A stretch of DNA of 64,000 nucleotides, from positions 1 through 64,000 of the forward strand of contig JAFBJZ010000328.1 in the NCBI GenBank assembly GCA_016785225.1, written 5' to 3'. The DNA comes from Psettodes erumei (lineage: Eukaryota; Chordata; Actinopteri; Pleuronectiformes; Psettodidae). A program made the position numbers and the translations under genes. This document shows, piece after piece, positions 1 to 14,000 of the stretch. Each line of letters starts with the position of its first letter. Within the stretch, counting starts at the first letter, position 1. The notes under the pieces are model-generated. The model made no database searches. It saw only the letters and a list, made by a program, of their open reading frames with translations, and had not been told where the DNA came from.

Positions 1-886
1 AAACTGCAGGAAAAACTGCCGTGGTTTAAAAAGTACAACACAACAACAATGTGTTCTGTGTATTGTCATGTCGCCCTGTTTGTTTGTTGTTGGTTTTTTT
101 TTGGGGGGGGGGGGTTGTAATGTATTAACAGCTTTTTTTGTGCTGTACACATTTTAAGGAACGATTCCAAATTGCACTCAGCAAGAAAAAAAGTAAACTG
201 TTTAGTGAGCAGTAAAAACTACATCACAATATTGTTGCTCTCTTAACTTCAACTTCAAACTTATCTTGAAGAGTGCTTTGTCTTTAATAATTAAGAGCAA
301 AAGTTGATTTCAAATCTCGGCATAAGACTCGCAGCTCCCCTGGGCCAAGCCAGGCATATTTGGGATTTTTTTTTTTTTTTGAGATGCAGAGACGCCTTTC
401 TCTCATAGACACACACTTTTCCTGCCTCCTTTTTCTTGCTCTCTGGGCCCTTATGTAAGCGCCAGTTAGCAGGGCCGTGGTGCACTGGGGGATTAGCACA
501 GGAGTCTTATTTCTGTCCTAGTTTACCCCTTTTATGGCCCAAACATACTGGGATGCTGTTCTCGCCAGCGAGTCACTCATCACTCACCATCATCACCACC
601 ACTAAATCACCATGGTGGCAGAGGAAGCACAGGGGAAAAGAGGAAATGAGGCCAAAATGGCAGGGGTAAAAATAACAGCCTATTTATAGCCCACCTACAT
701 CGTCAGCAGAAGTCTCACGGCTTTTTTGTCTGAGACTCTGCATCGCTGATCAAGAGCTGCTGCTGCATCCCCTGGCCTAGCTAGCGCGTCCAGTACCCAC
801 GCTAACAATTAATAAACAGCTAATGACGAGGGAGCAAGAGAGACGGGTGAGGATTTCTCTGCAGGATTCCCTCCCTGTCTCTGCCT

Positions 887-910
887 CTCCTCCTCCTCCT
901 CCTCCTCCTC
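887..910. repeat. (TCC)n microsatellite
   Basis: An uninterrupted TCC triplet run on the plus strand, about eight units, inside gabrb2 intron 4. It lies 40 bp from a CAG run. Confidence 0.85.
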
Positions 911-951
911 ATCGTCATCTCCGCTGCAGCGAGAATCTGCCGTAGACCTCT

Positions 952-990
952 GCAGCAGCGGCGGCAGCAGCAGCAGCAGCAGCAGCAGCG
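952..990. repeat. (CAG)n/(CGG) triplet run
   Basis: CAG units interrupted by two CGG-like units, then about eight pure CAG repeats. It is intronic, so any polyglutamine or polycysteine frame here is not expected to be translated. Confidence 0.85.
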
Positions 991-1216
991 ATCATGAAGC
1001 ACAGGCTTGTTTTTGCTCTTCATCCACATCAGGGCCGGTCCCTCTCTCTCATCCCGACCTGCCGGAGGAGAGGCCGTGCTCTGGCAGATCACGCAGATTC
1101 AAACACGCTACATTTGCTCTGCGTCGGAGCTAATAGGACATGGAGTTCTAAAAAAAAAAAAGGGGCTGATTTTTTTTTTCTCTCCTGTGCATGTTCCCTC
1201 ACAGTTCAGCCTGGGC

Positions 1217-1221
<5 letters not shown>

Positions 1222-1256
<35 letters not shown>
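1222..1256. repeat. (GT)n microsatellite
   Basis: About 17 GT units on the plus strand, followed directly by a run of eight C residues. Intronic. Confidence 0.9.
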
Positions 1257-1257
<1 letters not shown>

Positions 1258-4037
1258 ACCCCCCCCCTCAAGGCAGCCTGTGCACCTTTATTCCAAATGA
1301 CCTTGTTTACGGACATAACACAACCACCACAAATTCCCAGACAGAATCTCATTTCAGGGCAGCATCACAGCAGAGACCGAACACAGAGGGAGAGATTTTC
1401 GCGAGCAGGTCACAAACCTGTGCAGCCTTTAATTAAAGCGGCAGATTATTGCATCGACATTGTGGTGAAGTTGGAAGTTAAATTAAGATGGAGAAGCTTC
1501 CTCCATTTTGGTTAGAGAGCCCGTGTTGAGCTGGGGAAAACACGGCACGCAGGATTGTCTCTCCCTACTCCAGCGCTGTTGCCAAATTTGAAAATAAAAT
1601 GTCTGCAGTGGCGCAACAAAGACGCTCCTATGTGTGCCAAAGCGTGCCAAATCACGGGAAGGGTTTTCTTTTCATTTCACAACAGATGCAACACACACAC
1701 ACACACCATGCCACCTGATCAGAGGTTTGAGAGAGAAATGGATAACTTTGAAGGCGATGCTAAGCCCGTATTGATGGTATTGACAAGAAAAAAAGGGGCT
1801 TGTTTAAACCCTTCTCTCCCTCCACTCAGCAGCTTTCTCCTCCTGGCCATGCGATGTCATCTATTGAGCTGCAGAGTGGAGCACTCCTCGCCCTGACAAA
1901 AGAGGACGTCAGTCTCCATAGCACACGGATATGTCCTCTCACAAAAGGAGCTACAATATTCAAAGAGTGGGAGAGAGAGAGCGAGCGAGAGGAGGGGAGG
2001 GGAGAGAGAATCCTAATAATTTCTCCATTTTGAATGAAGTCTGACCTTCATGTCTCTTTCTCTCTTCCTGGCTCTCCCTCTTCTCTCAATCCCACCCTGT
2101 GAATTTTGAGTGCCATGCATCGGGAGTCATGCGCCCGAGTTGTCTTTGGTTCTCCCTCTTCCTGCATAAAACGAGAGGCATTTTCTCCCGTCGTACGTGC
2201 GTGAGTGCATGTTACTTTCTTTTTTTTTTTTGCAGCCTGGGTGGTATGCGTGTTATTGGCTGAGCCTTTTCAGGGGCTGGGTAATTAGATCAGACTGCCT
2301 CTCCCCGAGAGTCAAACCCAGCTCTAAAGTGACAGTTGGGAGCGCTGTTGTAATTTTCTGCTCCTCCTGATAATTGGAGGCCGGGACTTGGCAGGATTGG
2401 GGTGCACTAAATATCCCGGGCATACGGAGTTAATAACACACTCGCCCTTCCTCCTCAAAATGCACCCCAAAAACAATGCTCGCAACCACCCACTCACACA
2501 CACACACAAACGCCTCCAGCAAACCAAACAATGCTCTGATCTATCGCGTTCCCCTGGTACGATGTTAGTTAATTTCATTTGGTTCAGCACAAATCCACAT
2601 TCACCTTTGAGGCCAATAATATGTTTACTTTTACCGCTTATTACGCAAGGGTTTAGTCAGACAACAACATATCTCACAACTTGACATATTTACTGGTTTA
2701 AAGAAGGCAGACAAACAGCGAAACAGTGCTTTAGAATTGATTTGAAACTTGTGTCATCATTTAATTTTGGAGATTTGAACAGTGATAGCACATTGTCCTT
2801 ACATTGGTGTAGAGTTGGAACAAATTTTTGTACACTGCATTTAGTACTTATTGTTTTTTCCTTGTTCGGGAATACAAGTGTAATCCAGTGATTTAGCAGT
2901 GAATCTACATGTGTTTAAAGGGGACCCGAAAGAAACAATGTCACAAAGCTTGAGGCATCCTGACTTTAAGACTGGTTGGGGTCAAGCTCCAAAATCACTG
3001 GATCCTGCATTTCCCACGATGCAGCTGGATAGCACTGGTTCATTAAGTCATAAAACTTCAAACCCCGAGCTGGTGATGGACTTTCTGATTTAAAAAATGG
3101 TGGTCTCCTTTTTATGACACTTTGTACTAGAGGGAAACATTGTGCATTTAACTCAGCGACACTGCTGCAGTTACCGGAGTTACTTCAGAGATTTTATATG
3201 TAAGACATATGATCAGTTAACAGAACACGATGCATTGTCACACATTGAACTAGCCAACAGTATGCAAAGTTGTTCACACCATCAGCGACATTGACATGCT
3301 GTTTACATATTAATACTTTAGCAATAACGATTAAATCATGGAACATACAGGGCTTATAATGAAACTTTGACAGAGGTCATTCTGCAGCATAATGCAGTCA
3401 TGCAGTCAGGACAGGACTCTGACAGGACACGGGCATGTTCCCATACTGTGCATCCTGTCTCCCCGCTGAGGACTCTGTGTCTCCTCTCAGTTAGCCGTCT
3501 TGTCCACTAAAGCCCTGCTGCTGCAACCAGCCGACCCGTCTCTCCAGGTATGTGTCAGCGTGCTCAGAGCGCACAGGCATCTGGACGGGCAGACTCTGAC
3601 AGAAGCTTGTGTCGGGACTTGCTACCGTCAAATAAAACCTGGACCAAACCCAGGCACCAAATAATGGAGGAGTCGGGAGGCAGCGGCTCTGACAAGGACA
3701 ACTTATCTGCGGTAACATCCACATCTCTCCGCTGCACGCACGCCCGCAAATTTCACAACAACCCTCTCGCAGCCTTCATCACTGTGTTGGTCTTATATAA
3801 TTGAGTCAGAGAAGTTATAAATTACATTTCTGGAGTGTTATAACAAAATGTAGCAATGAATAATCTGGTGCAGTGCAGATACTTGAATTTTTTAAGCAGT
3901 CTTTGCACAAGAAGGGCATCTCAGTCCAGATAGAGAATGACTGAATGGCTGCAACAACTGGAATTTGCAACAATAATCTCATCTTTCAAATGCGGGCACT
4001 AATCTGAGCTCATTAGCATGGGCACGGGTGCTTGCGA

Positions 4038-4040
<3 letters not shown>

Positions 4041-4072
<32 letters not shown>
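4041..4072. repeat. (CA)n microsatellite
   Basis: Sixteen CA units on the plus strand within gabrb2 intron 4. Confidence 0.9.
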
Positions 4073-4074
<2 letters not shown>

Positions 4075-5017
4075 GATAGGCGACAGATCAGACGAGGTAG
4101 CAGCACAGTTGATGGACGGGCTGTGCTAGCCTGTGCAGTCAAATAAGCCACATCAGTACAAATACAAGATTCAGTGTTTGTATTGAACTGCTACATTATT
4201 GATTACGAGATATCAATTATGGATGACAGTCTCCTCAGAGGCATCACAGTCCAACGCCACAAAGAAATGTCTTGTAGAAGGGCTGAACCATCCTGCAGAA
4301 TCAGACTCAGTTCGACTGTTTGTACCAACCCCGCTTCATTATTGATTGCAGCCGATCAATTATTGACACTGATTATCATCTGGGGACGTGAGAGGCTTAA
4401 ACATGAAGGTGTACTATATACCTCCTATGCAGATTTTTGTGGTCTTGAGTGTAACTGCTCCAAAGTAACCAGGCTGATACCCAAAAAGCATCCATCCCGG
4501 CTTGTGGCTATCTACAGTCACAGGCCTCATGTGTTTCCAAGCTGTGGACAAAGATTGATGGTATCTTTAATTAATTTACTTTTGGAGATGGAGTAATCTG
4601 TAATTGTCCCTTATTAAAGTCAGTCTCTTAACTGTGGTGAATATTTGCTTAATAATTTTACTGCTCATTTCTTTTTTTCTCAGCAAACAAAGATTTGTTT
4701 TTTCTTCATCTGATTGCACATGGTTTTTTTCCCCGACTGTTTTTTTTTAGAAGTGTCTCCTTATTCACAGATGTCAGCTGCTGCTTGGTGAACCGAGGCA
4801 GCAGCTTCCAAAGTGTAAAAAAATAATCATCTTACAGCTAAAGCATGCTGTGTCATGTTGAGCAAGAAAATTGAGAGCCACAATAGTATTAATTCAAAAC
4901 TCAATTAAAAGCCTCAGTGAGATACGATGCACCGGACATAATCACATTACTCCATTATGCATCCTGATCAATTTATTAATTACGACACAATAGGAAGGGC
5001 ACATGTAAAAGGCTTAC

Positions 5018-8000
5018 CTGAGTCCATAAAGCACCGTGCCGTCAGGGTGGAGGCGGATCATCCTGTTCTTGACCGTGACGCCGTGAACGAAGGACTTCTT
5101 GTCGTTGAGGAAGTAGGTGTCGGGGACCCACAGCTGATCTGCCACTCTGTTGTCCAGAGTCAGGTTGTAGGCGATCTCAGAGTAGGACAGACGCTTGTCC
5201 CTCCACGCTTGCTGGAAGTACATCGTCAAGGTGTAGTCCTGGAGGACAGAGAGGGGAGGGTGAAGTTTAGCTAGTGCGGGACATCGAGGGAAAACTCACA
5301 GGGAGAGTCAGTAACTCTGGTGGTAATTACGCTTTCAAGCCACAAAACAAACACTCGGTGACAAATTCTACTGACTAAGTCATTCAGGTGGTTCACTAAG
5401 TGGAGTAAGACGCTTCTGTTCCACTATCATCTCAGGTGGGAAACATATGAAGCTCCACAAGCGTGTCATTCTGCGCTAGCGTCTGAACCTGTCACAGCAG
5501 GCTGTATGGACTCTGCATCGTGAGAAGGTCAGCCAAAAGGTCGCTGGTGGTCTGAAAGGCCGTGTCCTGCAGGACGGGTCATGGCTGGGGGAGGTTAATA
5601 TTCAACTATCCGCACTTAAGTTTAATACCATAACCAGAGGGGAACTTTCTCAGCTGGCTGACTATTGTCTCAAGCTAAAAATATCTGCTTCCACTGGAGC
5701 GAGTGAAGCCACTTTACTTTTCTGCTTTATGGAAAGATTACTGCCTCTAATGCAAAAAGCCAGTGGATCTCTGCAGCTGAGGCTTCCTCACCGTCTCTCT
5801 CTCTTTCTCTTTTTGCTTGGTTTTTAACAAACAATCGCACGTACAGAGATTTAGGAGGGATGTTTTTAAGATTTAACTTCAGTGGGGGGAAAAAATACAT
5901 TTCTACAGTACAGTTTGCTTTTACACATGCTCAGAGATGTAGCTGTAAAGTCTACCACCTCCCCCCCTCTCTCGCTCTCTTTCTCTCTCTCTTCTCTGCT
6001 TCTCACTCTTAAAAAAAAGACTTACACCCACACGGCCACAGTAAAACACGGCACTGCAGTTGGATCTGCTCTGTTACAGTGTATTGCAGTGCAATCGATG
6101 AGTGGGAAAACAAATTTTAAAAATACGGCCCGTGAAACGAGGCCCTTGAGGTTTCACTCCGAGCAGGCATCATCCTTACTTATCACCGTGCTTCTCTGTC
6201 TACAAGCCCCCCGCCCCCATCATTCATTGGTGTGTCACTGCTAAACAATTCCCACTCTCAGGCTTAAACTCTTATTGTTCGTTGCATGCAGCGTGCGCCA
6301 CCAAAACGCTGCGTAAGAGAGGGCATCTAAAAATACAAGAGCTGCTGCCATGTTGATTTTTCTCAGGAGTGAAAAGTCAAGCGAGGACGGCCGCATTCTT
6401 ATCCTGCTTTACAAGAGTTCCCCACTGAACCCTCCTCCCGCACTCGCTCCCTCTCTGTCGCATTATCAGCCTGTCGATCGGATATCTCTATCACCTTTGG
6501 GGATCGTTAGCTGCTGCCTGCAGGCTCAGCGTACATCACCCACTGAGGCAGCGTCTCCTGCAATACGTCCCCGTCTTTAGCGCCGTCCTTCAACATATTG
6601 ATGAGGGAACAGAAACACAAGGCCAAGGAAAAGTCAGAGAGGATGCTGTAGCACTCTCTTGCTGACTAAGTGAGAAAACTGAGGGAAATGATATTAGCTC
6701 GAGCCTTGTGGTAACAGTCCGAGCAGCATTATTGTTTTAAAGCTAAATTTGTTCATCAATCTGGTGACTGTCAACAGTTTTTCTGTATTTTTCAAAATGT
6801 CTGCTTAGCGTAAACCTTTTTTTCCCCAAAACGTGTGTTTTTGAAGCGAATTTTGCTTGGATCCGAGACGCCTGCTGTCATTTCTGTGTGTCTATTTGAG
6901 TATAGAAATGCACAGAGAACACCTGGGCCCGCATGCACAATGCCTCCTGGCTGTACAGTAAAATGGCAGCGTAATTACGGCCTTGCAGATGGTACTGTTT
7001 ACCTCTGCTTGGACAGCAATTCAGTCAGGAAGCCGGACGCAAATGCAGGCAGGAGGCAAGCAGGCGGCGGCAAAGAGGATATTTTAATAAAAACCATTAA
7101 AAAAAAAGCTCACAAGAAAACAAGCAGGGCACTCAGCAGCCGGTGGTAAAACACAGACGGTTCAAAACGCAAAAAACAAGAGCTGAGCCTGACATAAATC
7201 TACTGAAGACTGTTTAAAAAAAAAAGCAGCACAAAAGCAGAGCAAAAACCCAAACTTAAAAAACGCACGGGTAAATAGCAGGAAGAAGAGGTAGAACCAT
7301 GGAGCCGGACAAGTCCAGCTGCACAGAGAGGAAGCCACAGACCAACACTTAAAAAACACGTAAAACTGAAAACCAGGAGATTTCCCTCTGTACAAACAGA
7401 AAGCTGCATCTGTAACTTGGACTACTGTACCGTGAGTGAGTACTTCTTGTTCTGCGAAGGAGAACGGTGTTGCACTATTTTGGTGTTCTGCAGAACAATT
7501 ACAGGAGAATGCCCTCAAATCATATCTGTGTGCTGGTTTGTTTTGACTCATTATAAAGACATTCTGCCGGGGGAAAAAAAACCTGCTGCAAATATGATAT
7601 ATCTGTTAGAAATTAAGCAAAATTTTGTCTTTTAGCACAAAATAGTTTTAAGTCCCCATGAAAGGCAGAAATCTTGTAAGGTGAGGCGTCTCCCTTGATT
7701 AGATTTTTTTTTTTCTTGCGGAAGAAAAATGATTTCTCAGTGGTACGCAAGACGTGATAGGTGTCTAATCTCTTCCTCCGCACAGACAAAAAAAAAAAGA
7801 AAAAGAGAGAAAAAACAGCTGCTTATAACCGAGCGACTGACCGTCCCATGAAGCTGGAGTGTCAGTCTCTAAAGCGACCTTCACTCTCCTTGTCAGCACC
7901 CCTCTGAAACTCCATTAACATCACACAGACGGCCCAGTGAGCATCATTGAGGGAGACATCTTGTGGAGAGCACCAACATAAAAAGAGAGGAGGGGGGGCG

Positions 8001-11000
8001 TGTGTGTCAGTACTGAATATACAAATGCGATGAAGATGCAAACAAGACCCTAACGTATGAAACATCAAGGCTGGTTGCACAGCGACAGTGTCTCGCTGCA
8101 GATCTGCTTCTGGACTAAACCCCCATTAAGAATGTGACAGAGTGACACGGAGTACATTTGTGTTTCCCTGAGAAATCTGCCAGGCGACGGTTGTTACAAG
8201 ACCTCCATTACAACTACATCAGCTGTCACAGGCGACGTGGGAAGAGTCGATGAGCCTAGGATGACACGTACCGGTCTGTGTGTGGATTCAGATTCGAGGG
8301 AAACGGCTGATGTTCAGGCATTAACTTTATCTCTGTAATGAAACCATCTCGCCTCTTTTATTTATGTGTAGCAGGCTTTCGTATTTAATGAAAAGTCAAC
8401 TGATACAGTCACTCTTGTTGTTTCTCCTCTCTGCAGCCGTACAGGACTGGGCAGATGTCCACCATATTGCTAACACTTTCATCTGCTGTGTCCTGCTGCA
8501 GAGCGCTCCAGCAAAGGCAGGGAAGAATCTGCTGATAATAATGTCCGCTGTGCTGCGAGGAGACAATTCGACATTTGGGCAATAGAACAAGCTCGTCCGC
8601 AGACACCGCAGCCTCTTGTCCCCTAGCTTCCTGTCTACGAGCTCGGGGAGATGCCACAGCGCATCAGCTGGTCAAGCCGAATTTATTCATTTGTTGTGCC
8701 CTCTGTGTCTGGTTAAGTACAGGCTTCAAATTAAATAGCAGGGGTTGGGGGCAGTGGATTCTGGATTCTGTGTTGCTGGCCATACACATCCTGGGGAAAT
8801 GACAATATGGGCGCTTTTATGACTCCCTTTTCAATGGGTCATTTTTCAGATACTTGGCTTTAGTCGAAAAAGTGCCTGACAGAATCATTAAGGGAGCCAT
8901 CATCACGTTAGAGGCTTTTAATGGATCTGGCTAACTTACTCCTTGTTTTGAGCCATGCAGCCTTTTTTGTTGCCCTACCGACCATAATGAAAGAATATCA
9001 CTTACTATTTAAAGTTGGCATTACTGCGCTGTGCAGTTTGGGTCTCTGCAAGGGTTGATTTTTGAAAAAGGGGCATTGGAACAAATGCATTTCAGAACAA
9101 ACGTAATCAATACATTAAACGAAATTACATAAATACCATATAAACGTATGACACTAGTGGCCGATGCATACTTTTAGCACATTTCACTGTGAGCACTGGT
9201 AAATTGTTTGGATGAAAAACTTTATATACCGAAATTATATTTCAAAAGCTCACATTCTGTCACCAACAGTGTCTTGTCTGCAAATGAACCCACTCTCCAC
9301 AAACTGCACGGTAACCAGAGCGTACACAGCATGCAAGTAAGAAAGCTGCCGGATTAAGTGTTGTTCTTGTGCTGCAGTTATGCTGCTCGCCATATTAATC
9401 TTACTGTGCGTGTCCACTCAGCATAACTAATGACATTGTTCTGGACAACCTGCATTCTCCTTCTCAAGATTTTTGTGGAAAGCTCAGCAGAGTAAACAGA
9501 GCAGGCAGAATTAAAACTGATAACTGGTTAACGGCTTTTAATGACTGGCTGAATATAAATATAATATAATATAAATGTGCTTGTTGTGGTTTTGATCACC
9601 ATTTTTGCAGAAACAGAAAGGCCACAGGAAAGAAAATTCTATGATATTTTAGATTAGAGCTGAAACAGTTACTCAATTTATTGATCATTGGGTCAACAGA
9701 ACATTGCTCAGAATCAATTTTGATAAAAAAGAACCAGTGATTCAATAATGAATTTACTATTGTTAGTTGCAGCCCTATTTAAGCCACTACAATCATTAAC
9801 ATAGTAAAAACAACATTTGTTAAAAGAGCAAAACATCAACAAAAAGGTAAAACCAACCAAAAGAAATCTGGGATCTTCAAAGACAGAGCAACCTTCACCT
9901 AATAAATGTTAAAAACCTTGAAAACATCCCTGGAAAAAAAGAGGCCTTATTTGCTTTTCCTTGACTTCTCTACATCCACAAAAAAAAAGAGGCTGCGTTG
10001 TCATGGCAACACTGAGTAAAAATAACACAAGCTTATTTTCCACAAGCTGAAAATAAAATGGAACAGGATCAGTTTGGACAAACAAGATCAAAATGGTTGC
10101 TAATTCACAGACACAAGGACGGAGCTGCGTCTCTCGCGCAGCTCGTACTGTAACGCGGTAAAAGGCCCGCGTCGTGTCCCCTCTGGTCATCGGCTCCTGT
10201 AATCTCACGACCAGATCCCCGTACTCATGTAAAGAAACTGGTGCTTGTCAGGATAATGATCGTAATAAAGGGAACGCTCACGCCCCACTAATTCCTCCAT
10301 CCCAGAAGCCACCACAGCTGGTTTGTTTAAATCTTTTAATTCACAGCCAGCTAATTAACATTCAGAGAGCAGTATTATAGTACAGGCAGCGCCTCTTAAC
10401 AACCACCAACCTCAGGTATTTTACATGTAATTAACGAGCGAGATGAAGACGGGACGAGGAGTGAAAATACTCATTTACGGCCCTGCTTATTCCAGCCTCG
10501 GCTTGCATACACCCGACATATGGACGGCACGCTGAAGATGATATTATGCAGCGCTGATGCATTGCCGAGACAAGAGACTCCACTCGTATTTAATCAGCTG
10601 CAGTGACACTGTGCAGGACGCTTTTTATAATGCACCGTAACCGGGGGCTCGGTCCCCGGATCTGTGATTTCAGCAAATAAAACAAACAGCATTATGCAAA
10701 TGTAATTTCAGCTGCTAAGTGAGGAAGATGAGCGATGGAGCGGGATGCCAGCTCTGAACACACAGAGATAAAGTGGGGGGGCTTGTCTCTCAACCATGAT
10801 ATCATATCTGTGCCATATTTTGCACTAACCTCTGTGAGTCAGCAGAGCCCACCCAACAAGAAAGTGTGGTCACACCTCGGACTCGGAGGACACTTCCCCC
10901 CTCGAAATAGCCCATTGTCATTAATGTCATGCGGGCCCGCCACGGTGCTGACTGACCTGCACATTTTTATTGCCCGACAACACGACTGACCTTTGAGCTT

Positions 11001-14000
11001 TAACGGGCCATCGTCGTGGATCACACAAGAATTCGAAAATAAAATAAAAATTGAACTCCGCGGTGGCACGTTAAGCAGAGAGAGAAGCCAAAAAAAAAAA
11101 AAAAGTACGAAAAGCCCCGTTACTCAAACGCCATGGTGCCCTTCATGTCAGCACAGAAGAAAAATGCCACAATGGCTCCAATCAGCCCTGACCAAAACGC
11201 AGAGTTCATTCTCCACCAGAGGCATTTTTATCTTTAATTAGATGAGCGAGCAGCTGTCTACAATCCAAACCTGCTCTCTGCCGCGATGGCGGGCCCGCAC
11301 ACAAACGCCGATTTCAAACCCAGTCATATTCTTTCTCTTGGAACAGAAATTTTCTCCATTCTCCTTGAAGTTCGTTTTCTGCAGATACCAAAGTCAGGGA
11401 TTATTTGGAATCAGATGGAAAGATTTGGTTTGGTTGGGATTATCACAGAGGAAAACGTTTAGTTGCTACGATTAATTGGAATTTACTTGACAGTGGTTGC
11501 CATTTTCATCTTGACTGAAAACCTGTGATGTTGAAACGAGTCAAAGTTTCAACCAGTATACCCAGTAACCCCATTATACATAAAGCCTTTTAATAGAACT
11601 TTTGTCCTTGCTCTGCCTGAGCTTGTCCCAAAGAACGTTTCATTTAAGAGCACCTTAAGCTTCCCTCGACTCACTACACATGACTGAAAGTGACTCAGCA
11701 CTTAGTCTCTTCATTCTTTGTTTTAATTCTGATGAAATGCTCAACTTCTTGACATGGCGTGGAACAATTCATTTTAAAAAAGCCATACAATTTACCATAG
11801 AGCCTTGTTTTTAACCCCTCCGACCTGACTGCAGTACCAGTGGGCCAGTAGAAGTTCACGCTGCACAGCCAAATATTGATTAAACCTACGCATCATTTCA
11901 ATGTGTCATGGAGACCTTTAAGTTTCCAGAAATAGAAAATATTTTAGGCTGGAAAATGTGTGTAAAATGGTCCACCATATCCATCTAATGGAACTGTGCA
12001 GCCACAGAAAAGATCATGGGGGTCTGCAGTCACTTCTCCTCAGCATCCATCAGGATGTGGCTATAACTGTTCGCAGTAACCTTCACCCGCCCTGCTCTTC
12101 ACCGGCTTCATCCTCGCCTTGCTCCGAGTTGTTTTCCCTCTCAGCACTTTAATCTTAAAAGTGGCTGCCCCTGATGAGGTAGATCAAAGCAGCCCCCCGC
12201 GCTGAACACAGGTCACCGGCTCCATCCTCGTGATCACGGTGCATATTATTGATTTCTCTGTGATCAATCCCATCTACTGCTGTTATCCACTGTCATACCA
12301 AAGAGAGCTGGGCATGAAGACGAAAGGGGGAGGAGGAGGAGATTCCGACCTGTTATGTAAGTAGCGGGGAGGATTTTTCACCAGGTAACCACAATGTGTG
12401 GAACACAACGACACTGGATTCTTGGATGTTGGAGGGTTTTTTTTCAACTTTTTGTCTAAATCTGCCTATCGTGTCAGAGGGATGCCTGCGCAGATCTGGC
12501 ATGGAGAGCTTTTCCGAGAAATGAGCGAGATGAATGCCCTCTCATAGCCACAGGGAGCTACATGACGTCAGTCGCCATTCACTGTTTGTGCACAGTTTTG
12601 TGTTTTTTTCCACACGCGCACACACACACACGGATGTATGAAGCTGTGTTTTTTTCCAGATGAATGCTTGCATAGATGCCTAGTTCTTAAGTAAGATAAC
12701 CCTTTGGAGCAAGGCAGAGGTGGATTACATGGCTGCTGAGCCCAGAGTCACAGCCAGGGATCCAGTCAAAGTGGTGGGAGGGAAGGACAGAGAGAGAGAG
12801 AGAGAGAGAGAAAGGGGGTTTCTATTTCAAATCCCCAGACCCCCAAGGAGATTTATTCCAATAAAATAAATCGTGTCCATCAATGGAGAAGTTCTGACCA
12901 TTCGGTGCTTTTCCTCCTCCTCCAAAACAAACTCACTCGAGCTGTTGTATTTATCTGCTCAGTACTTATTCAACGCAGTTTAACAGTGACCACCAGACGC
13001 ACACATATTAACATGCAAAATCCCCTAGACATCAACGTATAAAATAAATTGTCTCAATTAAAAATGGAAAGCACAACTCCTTCAAATCCTGGTGGCAAAC
13101 TTGTTTTTCATGCTCTTATATAACATCTCCATTGCTTCCTTGGAGAGGCTGCTTTGTAAATGATCTGTCCTAATGTCTAATAGCCATTAATGTTTTTGTT
13201 TATTTTCTCGTCACCCCTGAATGCATCCACAATCCCACGAGCAAAAATACACTAGAAATACTGTGCTTTTAATTCAGTGGGGCTGCAGCCAATGCACCAC
13301 TGTGGTGGCTCAAGACGCCGTCGGCTTCATGTCTCTCTGTCACGCGGATCAATAGGTGGTGCTCTTGCATGGGTTGCTGAACTTTTTCCCCCGTCCTCTC
13401 CAAGACGCAAACGACGTTCATCTTCGTGCACCGTGAGATTGAGCCGTCTTTTTTTCGTTGCAACGCTGTATGACCAGACATTTATTATTAACGAATCGCT
13501 TACGTCATTTTACAAGCAGGGGGGGGGTTGGGGGTGTCGTTTACGTAGACGGTGACGATGTGATTGATTCAAAGCCTCGAAAAAAGGCGAAAAAACAAGC
13601 AAATGTTGCCAGTTTGGAGGGTTTTTGTAAGGTAACGGCAAAGAGGGGAAGAGGGGAGGGGAGGGGGGGTGTCAACAAAATTACACCACCGAGGCTCGAC
13701 AACGCGAAGAAGTCATACACACAAACGCGCGCGCGCCCGCCCGCTCGCGCAGCTCTCAGAGCGCACAGCCTGGGCTGTGCGTCCGAGTGCGCCAGTGAGT
13801 GTGTGTTTTGAATTCAAATGCAGCAACACACCAGAGCTGCAAATGCGGAGACTGAGAGGAGGCTGGCGATGATGTGTTGGGGAAACGGAAGCCTTCAATT
13901 ATCATCTTCTTTAACCCGAATATAGGCTACAATATATTCACTAGATGCCCAAAACCTGGCTCGGGTTGTCAGACACAGACTGTCCCGTGATAAGTAACCC

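Larger units (their letters stand above)
1..5017 (-). other. gabrb2: gabrb2 intron 4 (partial), no exon seen
   Basis: This stretch lies downstream, on the minus strand, of the 221-bp fourth coding exon. I looked for the next conserved exon of the family (83 bp in vertebrates, encoding the Cys-loop) and did not see it, so the intron appears to exceed 5 kb and the gene continues beyond the left edge. The open frames here are short and mostly produced by simple repeats. The region contains T/G homopolymers near 93-116, TCC and CAG triplet runs, and GT and CA microsatellites. Confidence 0.6.

Noticed and set aside
820..1092. Poly-Cys/poly-Arg frame across the CAG and TCC runs
   Set aside because: It is produced by triplet microsatellites inside gabrb2 intron 4; no splice or start context supports a gene.
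1..5017. Search for the 83-bp fifth exon of gabrb2
   Set aside because: No reverse-strand sequence encoding the conserved TAACMMDLRRYPLDEQNC block was seen, so it is treated as outside the window.
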